A stretch of 64,000 nucleotides of DNA from Ciona savignyi. Its lineage: Eukaryota; Chordata; Ascidiacea; Phlebobranchia; Cionidae. The notes under the pieces were generated by a model that had not been told where the DNA came from, made no database searches, and saw nothing but the letters and a program-made list of their open reading frames with translations. The stretch covers positions 1,256,509 through 1,320,508 of the forward strand of contig CH003245.1 of NCBI GenBank assembly GCA_000149265.1. Reading direction: 5' to 3'. The translations under genes were made by a program, and so were the position numbers. This document shows, one piece after another, positions 35,871-51,110 of this stretch. Each line of letters begins with the position of its first letter. Position 1 is the first letter of the stretch.

Positions 35871-38800
35871 ATGGCTGAAATATCTAACAGGGGAGGAAAA
35901 AGGCGGAATTTTCTTTATCGTCGATATAATTCGACCGTTGCCATTCGGTCTAAACGTTTTTGTCTAGCTTGTCATTCATTTTATGTGGGTCGAAAGGAAA
36001 ATCGTGCCCGATTTACAGGTTTGCAAAGATGCAAAACTAAACAGAGAAAAACGATGCTTTTTGAGATCTCGCTGAGTCGAGAAGAATTCTCAGAGCAAAA
36101 CTATGAGAGTCTTTTGTCCTCTTTTTCGCATATTTTTTTTGAAATGGGTTAAAATATATTTATTACGGGAGGTAACACGTATAATACACTTACCTTACAT
36201 TTTATTATTTCATTAAACAAATTATAAAAATGCAGTATTCAAAATCCGCTTTTAGCATTAAATAGTAAGTACTCGGAAACAAACGTGGCCTAATTCGAAA
36301 TTTATCAAATTTAGCAAAGGTTTTCTAGGCACGATCCAATGACTTTGCGGAATCTACCGCCAATCAAATTATGCGGTTAGGGGACGGAAGTAACCAATTT
36401 AACTTCTTAAGTGGTTCGGAAGACAGCTACACCTGATAAAAGTGATAAAAAATGGCGACCGGTATTCAGATTGTGTTTGCCTTTATATCCAAAAAAGTTG
36501 TTGCAGGTATTTCAGAGGTCAATAACAATATACTTGCATCGAAAGATTTGATATACCGGTACAAATCTCGAAGGTACTGACGGCCTTACTCGCCTACTGT
36601 CATTACAAAGAAAACGTGAGCGAGCCGTATTAGGTTCCAAATATTTTAGGTCTTTCAGAAACTTCGAAGTCGTCTAGACACGACTGTGACGTAATAATTA
36701 GGCAATCGCCTACATCCGATTCGGTCGAGTGATCCAACGACGCGAAGGCTTAGAGTAATTTGGTTAGCTCATCCGATGTTTACAAATACAAAAGCGGCAA
36801 GCCTCTTAAAGCTAACTGGTGTGAGTGGACCGTCCGGAGTACCAGGTCAATTAAGTCGATTTCTTGGCCACAAATCGTCTCTTTGTCTCTCATTAAACCT
36901 CCGCTTCCCAAATTACCGGAGGTTGCACACTATTCCGCCATTAAAACCGTCACGTTTTAGCCGGTCGCTCTTAGTGACATTAAGTGATGATACTAGGAGC
37001 ATCTCTTCAAACAACAATTTTCGATTTGCACTACAAAGCGAGTTTTATTAAAATACATTCAGTTTAATCTTCGTTAAATGCCAAAAAATACGTCCAACGC
37101 AAAAAGTAATACATCGAATTTAATAAGCAACGAAAACAGCTGTAGCCGCTGCCATTAACAGTACATGGTTTAAAAAACGACGCCGTACAACAGTGGGCAG
37201 TAAATTACGAACATCTATGGTTTTAAGAGCACTAACGTTTTAGGAGGCAAACACAAAGAGCGCAGCGCATTGCAGAATGCAAACAAGTACTATATCACAC
37301 TTATTAAGACGAGGAAGACGACCAGGAGAGCTTAGGTTAACCACAGTTACTTAGCACCACACGTACAGCTGCAGTTTCACGGACTAGCACTGATTAAAAT
37401 GGCGAACTGGTGTGAAAACAGCAGGATGGACCTTTCCGTGTTTGTCGGCAATTCTTCGGTGAGAACATCGCGTCGGACGGTTGTAAATCATCAAACAAAC
37501 ACGGGTGTACACACACCAGAAGCTTAATAACGGAAGTTTAATTTTGCGTGTTTTAATACTTCCTTTCAAGAAAACACCTGTGTCACGATAAAGCCATAAA
37601 GTCCTAAGCCCACACATAAACTTGACTTTACAATCGACAGCTCGTTGCTGTGCAATATATGACGTGGGAAAACTGAACAAGAGAATAGCCATTGAAACGA
37701 ATGGATCCAAATGATCGGAGTTTGGGTTTCCAAAAATGAGGCATAAAAAGAGCACTACAGTATCGAGTTTAGGATAAATAGGTAAATACGTTCGTTTAAG
37801 CCACTCATAAAACTGTTAAGCACGACAAAGTCTGCATTTTCAAAATGAATCGATATTTCGCATGTCACGGTTTTCGCCACGTCATCTGCGTATGACGTGA
37901 CACATCTCACAAATATTTATATGACGTGCAATGCAACGTCACCATCGCCGGGCGCACGGCAGATTAGCAAATGCCAAGTATGAAAAAACGAAAACATAAA
38001 CAGAGTGGAACGTTTCGGCGGGCCACACGGACACGGCTAACAACAACAAATACAGACGAACCTGAATGAACCACCATATTAGCACTGGCAACACGATATT
38101 CTTCCTTCCGATTTATTATTTTTGTGTGTCGTTTTACCGCGAGGTCCATGCAAAGGAAAGCAGCGTGGAAAGAAGAGCTTAAAACGCTCGCTGACTTGCC
38201 TTAACGAGCCGTTTTGCGTCTGTACTATATTCGTCCCCTATACACAGGAGTCGGGGAACGTCAATCACGAATCAAACTACGGAGACGGCTCCGCAAAGGT
38301 GGTTTGGCGTCCAGGTATATCGGAAATAAGGGCGGCGGTCCATGAATTCCCTGGACGCCCAAGCTACTCAATCGACGATCAAGGCCTTAATCGAATTAGC
38401 CAGCAAACCACACGAATATTGTGTGCGGAAATTGGCTGGTGGTAATTGATTTCAGGACCGTTGAGAAATGGAGAAGTTAGACATGTCGGGCGCAGAGGAT
38501 TCCTTTTTTGGAGCCTGACTTGGTGACAAAGCATACCTCAGTTGTAATATTTATGCCCTATAAACTACAAATTTTAGGGGTATTTTTATGGATTTATTAT
38601 TCAATATGGAAGGTGTGGTTTACCAGCTCGATATAGAAATTTAATATGTGGGCAATCGTGATTTAGTCATTTAAAAAAAGAGGAAATATTTTAGTCGATT
38701 TAATACCGAAATGAAGGTAACAATTTTGTGCTTAAGGTCGTAGGTTAAATATTTAAATAATTTTCGTTTTATTACTTATGTTAAATATATAGTTAAGACA

Positions 38801-41800
38801 GGTTTTAAATTTTGGGACAAACGTTTCAAAGCGTAAAGATGCCGCTTATATTAAATCAAACCGCGAAGGTTTCATTGAACAAATATTGTAACGCGATCAA
38901 ACACTTGAAATTGTACCATTCTTTTATCATTATTGCACGAACGATTATTATATAAAAAGGCGTAAATATCTCACAAACTTGTAGATTAAAACAAACCAAA
39001 GGGAAATTATGTAAAAGGAGCTAAAATATAAACGTAAAATAGTAATGGTGATCGTGTGAAATCCATGTTGGTTTTAGTATGCGATAAGCAGGGTTTACCT
39101 GCTCCCAACTTCCTTTATTAGTCCGGCTTGATCATATATATTTCCAGAGATTAGAATAAGCTATATGTAGAGGCTTCTGGATATTTAAGCGTTCCTGCTG
39201 ATAGGTTATCATGATAAAATCAGCACACGGACTTTGACCGCTAAAAGTAAACCAAGCCTGGTTGAAGCGTCTTCCAGCCCGGGCCATTAGAGGCTAATAA
39301 TTACATAAATCTCAAACACATTAAGGGTCGACCACACCCGATTTTTAGCAAGGACGTGTGTCGTGTGGAAGTATGTAAACACGAGGTAATTTTGTTTTAC
39401 AAGCATCGTGAACTCGCTAAAGCGTCCACAGCGTTAGATTTCAGGTGTTCAGTGGCAGGGCAAAAAAAGTCCAGCAAAATCCTGCTACATTCGCAATAAA
39501 TTTGAACTTGAATTATGGTCGGAAGAAGTCGCTCTCAATATATGTGCCAACTTCCACAGCTCTCAGGTTAAAAATTAACCACCAGAAACGGCGATGACGT
39601 AGAACTGGCCACAAGCCAGAGCGACCGGAAGGGACATGTTTGCCCTTGTATTAGCATGTTTGCCGCGATGCACTGGGCCGGAGGGTAAATAAGGGCGAGC
39701 AATTTATCACCGGGAAACCTATTTGCTCGAATTTTGATTGCCATCACGGTTTATTAAGTTAGACGTCGGCCCAGCTAGTTTGCTCAAGTATGAGGCGGGG
39801 GTATTAAAACATTTGAAGGATCGCACTAACAAACGAAGTAAACCTCTATAAAACCACCCGCTTATTATAATCTGCCATAAACAACAAAGATAATTTAATT
39901 TAAACTCGGTTATAACGTGCAAGATAAAGGGAGATTTAAAAGCACACCGACATGTTCTTTAACATGCAAAATAACTATAAGGGTGCGATTCGGCAAGTTC
40001 TTAAGAACGTTCCTAATTTAATTCCATCATGGATAAGACGTGGGGAGTAGGGAGAAAACACAAAGAAAGACGAGCAATATCGACCGCCACGACGAACAAT
40101 ATGCTCATGTTTGCCCAACGAAACCGCTCTTCCGGTATGAAAGCAATATAGATCCAAAATATCGACCGACGGAAACTTGGGCGGAAAACGCAATTTCCAG
40201 CGGAATTCGCGTGGGTTGGTAATAAAATCGACGGATATTGATTAGTGCCAGTCATAAAGCGTTTTAGTTCAATTTCCGTTTTAGTTGACAACTGGAAAAA
40301 TAAAACCACCGATTAGGATCTAAGTGATAGTTATAGATACTGTAATCTGGCAAATTACCGTAATCCAAAAATACACGGGCTAAACGATGATGAACTCAAT
40401 ACCCTTCTGTTAGAATTTATTTAAGAATTTATGCAAACCGAAATAATCTAAACCGAAACCTAAACGCGTTAGGTAGCTGATACGCATTTGGCCGTTTAGA
40501 TTGATTGATTTATTCAAAGAAATTTATTAAAACCCAGATGCGTTTATCGACTATATTGCACATACGACATATCAGTATCTCTGAGTGAAATGAGTGCGTT
40601 CGCTAGATCGAATGCGAGAGGCCCGGGCCTTGTTCTATAATTCATAACTTCCGAATACACGTATTTGGTTCATGCAAGATTAACGAGGGAGCGGAAACGA
40701 GCAAATCGTTGCATCTCATTTTCCGCTACTTAAAACCACCACACACGCAATACTTCGATCCGCCTGGATCCAGCGCATCTCGTATTGCAAAAGTTAATGC
40801 TCCACTCTAGCGCATAGCAGCATGAATAATGGGCTGGTTTAATGTTCAAGTATATAGCCGTTTGTGTTATTAGTCGGTAATCCTTAACTGCTAGTTTTAA
40901 GGTACACGCATATCGATGCTCCACTTTACTGTGCTTAGTACAAAAAAATAATATCACTAGACCCACATTTCCACATTCCGGCAAAACTTTACGTACAACT
41001 CTATACAAGCAACATTGTAAGAATAAATTAAATCTGTATGTCCTGTCTGGACAAAACGGTTGCCATATTTGGTCAAAATTCGTACCGAAATACAGCCCCT
41101 TTGGTTGGGATAGAATAGACTAAGTGTAAAAAAATGTGTGCTTAACGGATGTGTAATATTCATTTTTATAGTCAAGTTAAGCGTGAACGCCCCTATAACC
41201 TAGTTTGAGATGTTATTCTCATAATTTGTTCTCGATTTTGTCGTACAAGTTTACACTGTGGTATATAAGACGGAATTTGTGTGCTTTGCGAATGTGTAAG
41301 GTGGTGTAGTTAACGTAGGCCGGCGAACTTTTGAATGTCCCATAAATAAAGCATACGCAGGTGAACAATGCGTTAAAAGCGATAGTATTTTTTATTGATT
41401 ATAAAATAGAGTTCACGAAAATGGCAGTAAAGAAGGACAAACCACGAAATGCTGTGATTATTTTACGTGTCGCCGCCAGAAATAAAACGTGGGCCCGTCT
41501 GTTTAATGTCGGCTGACATTTGGACAAGCCGACGGATTCCTATTTCGGAATCACATTAAAAATTGATCTTGTCGTTTCCGCCCTAAGTCGCGAAAGAGCG
41601 GTATGTCGAAAGACATCCCGCGGAGCGGAAATTACTCGGGACCGCCAGTGCCTTTTCCTTATAGCTCCGGGAGTATATTACTCTTTCTTTATTGTGGTAT
41701 TTAGAGGTCGGCTGGGAAATAAAACGTTGACAAATATCAAACAATACAGCCCTACCTTCCGGACCTTTAAATATATAACATAAACACGGAAGCGGCAGCT

Positions 41801-44800
41801 GGGTAGTTGGTTAAAACGCGGTCAATCAATTTCGAAATCCGATACAATTTCTTGCGTAAACAAAACTGTAGGTTGCGCCGCTATGGGTGGCCGATATGTA
41901 GCAAGATTTGAACTTGGTGGGTTCAGAACAAGTGGCCTGGACGTTGACATGATGCTAGCTAACCAATGTAAAGAGTATCCGGCGGCCGGGCGACTCCGTA
42001 CCAGTGTGCGGTCGCATTACAAGACTTGGAAGTTATACTGGCGGTAAGGCTAGAGGCAGGAATCATCTCTAAGCTGATAATTAGAAGCTGCTGAATTGAA
42101 AGCGGTGAGAAACACAACCGGACGAAGGAAGCGGATGAAAAGTGAAAATTGAGTCAGCTGTGATGAATGGAATTCGCATGACTGAAGTAGAGAGTGCTTA
42201 AAATAACCTAGCGCGGGGTATAAGTGAGCAGCGGATCGGAAAATTACTTTAAACTTCGGAAATTGAAGGAAATTTTATTTCCCATTAAAACCGCAAGAGA
42301 ACGTGGTTTGACAAACGTATTGGCTCTCAGTTGTTTGGTTAGGCGGCCACATAACTAAGCGATGATTTGTCGTCTGATGTCATGTTGCAGAGAAGGCGTG
42401 TGCCGAAAGCAGAAAACAGATCAGCCACCGTCAGCAGCGGAACAATGCCTATTATGACGTCCTGTCCGCATTATAGCGTCATACGCGGTGGTCAACAGGA
42501 AGCAAACGACCTCGCCTGACCCTGCTCTAGAACACGAGATTAGCGAAAATTCTCGCCCATTCACACGATTAAGCTGAGATGAGCGATTAGTAATAGCGCA
42601 GCGGAAAACATCCGCCACTGGCTGAGTTAATAACCATTCCTGCTGTTTTATCAGCATTCAAAGCTGTATGGTCATCGCTGACTCAAGGCTTTAAAAACAC
42701 GGTGATGCATGGAAAAAATAAGTTGATAAAACAAGTTTACCGCTTTTACCTAAATAGTATGAATAATACTTTGAAATATCTCACCTTTAAATCTGACATT
42801 ACAATTGTTGCAGAAAAAACAAGTGGGACCGATCAAACTTTTGCTGTAACATTGCCACCTGACAAACGCTAACTGTCGTAAGATAATGCTTGGCCGCTCA
42901 GCTCTTTATGGTGTGCTTGGATTTACGAAGCTGGGCCAACAAAGAGCGCTGCCCGGTCGCTGTGTCACGCGATGGTGTTTGTGAATGCGCGCGTGAAACA
43001 AAGACTTCGCGACAAGAACGCGAACTCAAGAACACCGCGGCGAAAGGGCAGGCTTCTTTTTCGAGCTTGTTACCATTTTTCGGGGTTTTTGAACGGACGG
43101 GGCGCCCTGCGGACACAATCGTATGCATCAGCTTGGCGATGATAGGATTGCAAGCGGTGTAAGGTTTGTATCATATGCTGCATTTGAGTGTATACATCTA
43201 TTTGTACCTCGAGTTTTCCGAAAGTATCCAATGCAAGTGGAAACATTAAAATTATCAATCGGCCGGGAACTGACGTAATTCCGGGGACTTGCAGAACCGT
43301 TGCCCCGGAACAAACAGGAATAAACGACCAAGACAGAACAAACCCAGTATGAAAAGGCGCGAACGGGCACGGTTCCAAATAAAACTGAAAATCTATTAGT
43401 TCCTCTCGACTGGCGGCCTTTATTCGGCCCGGGTAACCAAATCTGCGCATTATACAGAGAGGTCGAACTAACAATGGGGTGAAAGGATCGTCCACTTGCC
43501 AGTATCAACTGTGGTTGTCTAACCGAAGTGAGCCAAGTGTTCCTATGTTTTCTTCCGTTCGTAATGGACAAGTGTTTGGCAACAATACCCACTCATACCT
43601 TTACAATGACCGATGCTCTAACACGTGACTTGGTCTAACTATTGGAACGCGCGCGGCACGGTAACGATTTCGCCTGGGAAAATACAAAACTATGGATTTG
43701 TAATAGGAACGCACTACATTCGTGTTTACACCGACGCCTCGCACCTAATACAAGTTTCCTATTTCGGACAAAACAACGGCATTCTGCGAAAGGACGTTCC
43801 ACTCCAATACATTGCATCCCATCAACAAACAGCAAATGCATTTGTCAGTGTAGCAAATAAAACGTTATGGCAAGTGCAACAAATGATAGATTTTGTCAAG
43901 GAATAAAACAAGAAATAAGTAACTTCTTATATTAAATAAAAACTTTTTAGTCGGTACAGGACTTCACCACACCGCCTCCTACAACGATTCAATTCTTTAG
44001 ACTGCTACAATATTAAACCATAAGTCAAGTCCTTAAAATCGTTTTTTCTTATCTCAAATTATAGTAGCAAGCTTATTGCGTAATGGACTACTTACTATCA
44101 AACAGTTTAAAAGTTCGCGCTGAAATCTGACCTAAGTTGTGTTTACTTGTGTGCTTAGCATGCACACCCGGAGACAATTCAAGAACAAATATGATTATGA
44201 TAAGATAATAGACCCTTCAGTCACAAATATTTCGAATCGCTGGGTCAGATTTACTCAAGGTTGGAAACGTCTAACTTTATGACCTGGCCGGGAGTTGATT
44301 TTCGGATTAGAAGGATTTTTCGACCGGCACATGTCGATATGTCGCACTTGACGGCGCTGTTACGTTGGTTCATGGGTTTTTGTAAGCTTTAAAGTAGTTT
44401 GTTTACTAGGCCAGCGCAACGGTGATTCTTGGTACGAGTGGTTCGGGTTATAAAGCCGAGGAACCGCGCGGACGAAAACAGCATCGTCTCTTCGACGGCT
44501 GAATGCCAAAGCATAGAAATTACAGCCTTCCAGAGTGGTAATTTACGATTTAAGCTGTCGGAGATAGGCGGTTGTGAAATGCCTCCGCCAAGCCGTGATT
44601 AGGCGTAGCGTGCCGTGCGTCGCTTGCGTCCTTTTATCGGTCGCCATCTCGTTTGCTTCAATCCGCATTCGACGATGTTGCGGAGTAGAATGCGACTTAT
44701 AGCATACAATTTACCCCCTTAAATGAATATTGAGTATAGGCCGCGGTAATTGCGTCGCGGATATAAATGGAAAACGTCGGAGGAATCTCTAAGCCCATAC

Positions 44801-47800
44801 ATCATTATATTTCCTACAATGCGGAAGGCGCATAATAATGGAGCGGTAACCGCACGAATCTATCTTTTGTGAAATAAATCCAAACCGGCAGCTCTTACTG
44901 TCAATAGAAGCATCTCCGTTCGTCGAAACGGTTCTTAACCGGGGGTGATAAATCAAACGGAAGGGCGGCGATTAATAATAAACCGGTAATCTGCGAAGCA
45001 ACCTCCGGGCAGTGCTGCCGGTTTCAATTTAATGCCATTAGAATTACGAGCAGCTGGCGGGGATTTAAATAATGGAATCACTGGTAGTTGTACCTTGCGG
45101 TTGAGGTTATAATAGATACCGGACAATCATTCTATGCGTGATCCCCGGTAGAATAACAACCGGTATATTAACAGCAGTGTTGCCTACATATAAATGCCAA
45201 TCACTCACTATTTAATATAAACATGCTCGGCAATACAGAACGAAAGACTTGACATGGGTATGAAATGAATTGGGCAACACCACTGGCGATATGCTTGTGT
45301 TTATTATAGGTCGCTTGTTGAGAATACAACAAAAACATCCGGACGATATTTGAAAACACCTTCGAATATTGGGGCAAGTTATGCTTCGCTGATTCAACAT
45401 GAATACTGCTGTTGGCAAAGTAAATATTTTTCCAACAGCAAACGGGAGGTATCCACAAGCAAAATATGGCGGTGGTATTGGGCATTTCATTTGCCGCTTG
45501 GTTAATATGCGCTGCAAGAGCGGAATTCCATTTGCTTGGGCTGTCGGTTCGGGTTCGCCGCGCCGTGTCATAATTTCCCAGTACAATCCACAACAACAAC
45601 GCTTTGGGTTAGCGTAGTGTCGATGGGCTTAAAATATATGAGAAATGGGCCATGCATAGGCCGCGCAAGCAAGCATTATCTGGTTGCGAGACGGAAAGGT
45701 CAGGTGAAAAGTTAATTGCTGCAGGAGCATACCTACTGTGGAATGCTTTAAGCTTATTGGACACAAGTGAGAACCAACATACTGCGCTATCAGCTTATCG
45801 CCAACTATAACTTGGTAACAACAAGGTGATCGCTTTTTTAGTTCAGATATATTGACAGCAAAGCACTACGTGTAGATTGAATCGTTACGAGGAACAGATA
45901 TTCAAGCCATGAGAGCATTAAGTATGACGCATATTTGACGAGTTTGACTGTTGCGAAATATAAACAATAAACATTCTACTAGGAATGTGCGAACTTGTCG
46001 AATTTTTGATCAAAACTATCACGTCGGAATGTTATATCTTTTATTATTCTGGCATCACTGGAGAGTTATCAAAATTTCAATCTGGCATCACTCGCTGCCG
46101 TGCCAAGCTAATCTCCGACGATAACATCGTTTCCGTTTCGTACGCACTTGAGTCGCGCTACACACACACGGCGCACACGCACGACATTACGCAATTTCTT
46201 TCACAGGCGCGGGTCACTAAAGAAACGTCCAATTACGCCGTAACCTTTCCGATTAAATCATTTTACTTTATAAAAAAACACTCGCTATAATATGAAAAGC
46301 CAGAAGCGAGAACAAAATCTAGATTGATGAAGTTGCTTTGCCAGATGTGATCAAAGCAAAAAACGACGTCCGGCAGCCCAAAAATCAAGGCCAAGAAATG
46401 ACAGATGCGAAAAGAAAGTTTGACACATGAGTTGAAACATCTGCGCGCGTGTGATCGCTTCTACTTAACTTAAACCATTTTTACCCACACTCCATATGGA
46501 GTTAAGTACAGACAAAACTTGATGTTTGTATGATTTTCTAACGGAAACGGATCAGAAAACATAACAAACGAAAATAAACGCGTTTTCGTTCAAATGATAA
46601 AGGAATGGCGGGCACGAGATGAAAAGGTTCCGGATCTGTGGCCCATGTCGGACCTCCGTATCGAATTGTCGCCAAATATTTGTCCAACTGGTTTAAGCGG
46701 CGTCATTACCGGGTTTCGCGCGACGACGCTCCGGTTCGTCCCATATCGACGAAGAAGTGGCGGTTTCACGATCACTTCTCCGGCGCCAACCTGTCAACGT
46801 TTGTAAGCACCGACATGGCTCGTCTTGCAACCGCTGCAATGCTACTGCTGGTGATAACACCGAGCCACCACACCACCGACTGATATGCTATGACGCCACA
46901 TAAAAGTCGTGCCGACTTATGAATAAAAACTTGCACAATGGTACACCACAACACAATTTATATAGGGAGTGGATGGGTCGAGAGTGAAGTGTTTGGTCTG
47001 ACTGTTTCCCACCCGAGGTATCGAATGTTCGCGAAGCGATAACTTTCCTGAAGGCAGCGACAGCGAAACACGATACGGAGCTAAAACGGGGTCTTTGCAC
47101 AGTCGGAAATGAACGTTTCAAAACAAGTATTATTCGAACAACTTTCATCCCTCGCCACTTACGATACGCCTAGGCGAGTATTCTCCCCGCAGAGTTCAAA
47201 TCGGGGAACCATAAAACCACTCGGCAATAAACTCACAAAGGGACCTTCAAGAATTTATCAATATCCTCGACGTGATGGACACGGAATGCGACTCCTGTTG
47301 GGCGTCAGGGAAATAGAACAGAAGGAAATATTTTAAATGTCACTGAGACACTGAGTTTCCTCCTTTATGCTTAATGTGGCTCGTTCAGCCTGCTGATAGG
47401 GATAAAGGGCGAGCGCCCCCTGTAATTGACCATGAAACGGATTTCCGGATAAAGGAAGAAGCGAAGCTGAGTCGGTAAACAACTCCCTGGCAGCCATGGC
47501 AACCACCGGTACCGGACGAGCGAGTCGAAATAGTAAACGGTCTGTGATGATTTTAGAGCAACTTTTGAATGCCCGTGGGCCGTGCATGAGTAGGGTAGAA
47601 AGGAAGTTTCGAAAGTGGAAAATAGGCGAGGCAAAGTATTCACAAACATCCTTTACACCGATTCTGTCAATTGAAACCCGCTCGCTTGGCACGGGACGAG
47701 GCAAACTGGGCAAGGCGCTTCGCAGATTGGATACTAAACAGTGCTTATTACAACTCGTTAACGACATAATTTAGCAGAGATCAAACAAAACCAATTTCAA

Positions 47801-50800
47801 GCAAGGTCAAAACATCAATGAACGTAAAATTAATCGGATAAAATTATAATTCCTTAAAGTCCGTGTTTGGATAGCTGAAAATCATAGCAATCACGTGGGT
47901 GGTTCCTGTCACAAAACCTCGTGTTTCGGAATTAAATGCTTGTTCTCACTCCCGGCAGGAAATGATACGATGTTTGTCCTGATAGTGCATTGAGCAACAC
48001 CGTGTTCTCCCACGGTTGTGAGCATGTTGCAAACAAGGTACAAACGGAGAAACATGCCCGGTTTGTTTGTTGTGTGTTCCGCCGCGGATAAGACTGCCCA
48101 GGCTAATCAAGAGTTTACCCAAACCAGTTCAGTGGGGACTATACCGAATCTTAACTTCGGAAATCAGTTTTACCAAAAACAAAATCGGATAAGCAACAAC
48201 AACACCAGTTAAACATAAATCTACCATATAAACAAGGAGATGCATATCCAGCTACCATAAACTAGATACAGTGACAGTCGGACTGATACGAGCTACCTTT
48301 TATGTGGCCACACCTGACTCCAAAGTATTAATACCAAGAATATCCGAAGTTAGATAAAAGAACTAAATGGGAGGACTTTGTAGCTAATGTCAGCAATGCG
48401 CTCAAGTACGTATAAAGTGCATACACTAACCTTTACGTACTTTTTTCGATATGCTCCAATGCAGTGATGTCATGCAGCACATTGCCTATATATTTCAGGA
48501 ATAATTTAACAATTTCTGTAACAAAGTACATCCATGCGTTTAAAAAAATGATATAAATACTAAGAATTTATTTGATGATTACAAAAATTACATGATGAAT
48601 TGTAATATAGATCTCTTAGCAAAAGTAGTTATAGCAGACAAAACAAAAGTAATTACAACACAAGGGTATACGTTTGTATGTATGCTAGTTGTGACATAAC
48701 AATCCCAGCTGTAAACTCTGCAATATTTCTTAATATTAACCCGACATCTGAAAACAACAGGCATTCTTGAAAACATCAATACTTTGAACGTAAATCACTG
48801 AATAAATATTTAATTATCATATACTAACTATCGGTTAAGAACAGTCGTTTCGTCACAATTCAACACTGAAAAGTGTAGTGGGTAAAAGAGCAAATACTCT
48901 TTTGTTGTCTCATCGACATAACTGCGGGTTATATCCCAACGGAGCAACGTGGAATGCTAATGGCCAGTAAGAACTGCCAAAGCTCATTTCCTCAAGTGTC
49001 CGGTGAGAACCAGAGGGAATAGACGCATAAGAGAATATGGCAGGCCGGATGTCGTGAGTATTACGAAGCTACACTCCCCATCCTGCCTTAACAAGAGGCA
49101 AACGCTGTATATTTCCATCACACTAGCAAAACCACGCTAAGCCAACTTAATATTTCATCATTTAAAAACCTGAGTAAACAACACATCACTTCGACGCCTA
49201 TGAACGACTGAAATAACATTTCACTTTAAAAACATGGCAGACATATTTGACAATCTGACGTGAGAAAAGTAGGATTGACAGCAACGACCCCCCCGTCGTT
49301 TAAGTCTGGTTTATACAGCTTTGCAGGAGTGTTACACAACAACGTTGGAGCAAGAGAACCTAAGTCGAGCCTTTGTTGATAGAGCAGCTACCGGAGCAAG
49401 ACAAATCGTCAATTAGTGAAGCACAGGCGAGAAATAACAACAAGTGAGGTATCGCCTTACCGCAAATACTGCCCATTAGAGCGAGAAATCTTCTCTACCA
49501 AGAAGGTTAACAGTTTGTAATTAACGGTGGTTGGCCAAGCTAAGTCGTAATGATGCCACCTAAAACGTTCGTCTAATGCGAAAGCTATAGTCAAAGCTAA
49601 CCTGAATTCTGGCTGTCTGAACGTCTTGTTTTACAGCCTGGGAAAACGGCACGATGCACTGCAGAAAGCGAAGGGATTTCCGTTACAACGTGTTGTATTA
49701 TATGCCTACACAACATACATATGTACAAACAATTACGCACTGTGGTACTGTATACGTAAAGTGGTCGCTTCCATTCATTAAACATAAACAGCACTACAAT
49801 ACGACTTAGCCGCATGACTGAAACTTTTATCAATGGCGGATTCCTTTAAACTATGCTAATTACAACCTAGCCTTTTAGCCACAAAACAAATATAACTTAT
49901 CTATTCACTGCTGAATGCTGTCTATCACAACATAGTAGAAGCATGTTTATATAAATATATTGAAGGGCAAACAAGTTATCCTTTATGTTTCTGGCTTACT
50001 TAAAACAAAGACCATACTGCAAAATGAACAGCGGGCGCGGCGTAGTATGGTCGTACTACGAATGGTCGTGTTGGCTCAGGCTGAACGAGCAGCATTCCAC
50101 AATGACAACAATGTGGCACGTGACTTAGAGCGGGAAATCAGAACATGTGCTCGAGATAAGCCTCCATGCATTTCCCTGCGGACGTAAGGAGACGAAGTTC
50201 TGCACTTAGTTTATGCACTCCTGCGGGCCCACTGTTGGTATTTCTTTCAAGTTTTAGTTACCTCCTACTGCTGTAACGATTGAATTAACTTGACAGGGCA
50301 ATATACATGGAATGGAATGTACCAGACAAACAGCGGTAGTCTGTGTCAACATAATGTGTATAATTAGCGAATGAAGTGTCTAAGAGAAATAATGCTTGAT
50401 TTCATCACTTAAATGCTGATACAAACTATAAAACAGTAAGGTCAATTTCTTATATGAAATTAACAACAGTCACTTTTGTTTGTGTTTACAATACCTAAAA
50501 CTTATTTAATATCTTACCCAAGAAAGTGGAGTCTTAAAGCTCACTCGGTGCCTTTCACTTTGTGTGCGCATGGCAGTGGGCCATGTCCGACGAATAATTA
50601 TGACGAAATATTGCGGTTTCCGCTTCTCTAGGGCCACACGGATGCTTACCTCACGCCACGTTAAATTCTGCTAACCCATAAATAAAGACAAAACAACAAC
50701 AGGTCATAAGCGTGCAAATACATATCGCTTCTAGCATTAACATCTAAATACTTGATTACTTATATAAATTTTGAAATTTAACGACTTGCTGTTTTACGAG

Positions 50801-51106
50801 CATTCTTGCGTCGAATTTAAATTCTTTAATGTTGGTACACATCGAGAAATGCCGCAAAACTAAATATTTACCAAATCGCATGCTGGCCTTATTTTAAGCA
50901 GCACAAAACTCACAGGTAGCGTCGAAAATCGGTGATTACGGTCGGCCGTGAACAAGTTTTTTCGTCGAAATAGCAAGGCAACACTAAGCAACGAGACAAC
51001 AGGAAGAGCCCAAGTTGTCACCCAAAACAAGCCATCAGCATTCAGCACCTCGGGTTAAGCTCTGCCACGGTTAGGTAGCGTACATTGTAATAGGCAAGCA
51101 CGTTAG
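35871..51106. other. Gene-poor region
   Basis: No gene was recognised on either strand. The longer open frames (93 codons at 35871-36152 plus; 141 codons at 43070-43495 minus; 154 codons at 43128-43592 minus; 93 codons at 43625-43906 plus; 144 codons at 47333-47767 minus) match no family I know. Several overlap one another on opposite strands, as chance frames do. A 12-13 bp stem with GGCGTCCAGG arms lies at 38304-38362. tRNA-like sequence (GGGTAGTTGGTTAAAACGCG, then TTTCGAAATCC) near 41795-41845 may be another repeat head. Confidence 0.45.
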
Positions 51107-51110
51107 AACG

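Noticed and set aside
43070..43592. Two overlapping minus-strand frames of 141 and 154 codons
   Set aside because: They overlap each other in different frames in a GC-richer patch, match no family I know and lack supporting splice or start context; most likely chance frames.
47333..47767. Minus-strand frame of 144 codons
   Set aside because: No family resemblance, and plus-strand frames cover the same stretch.
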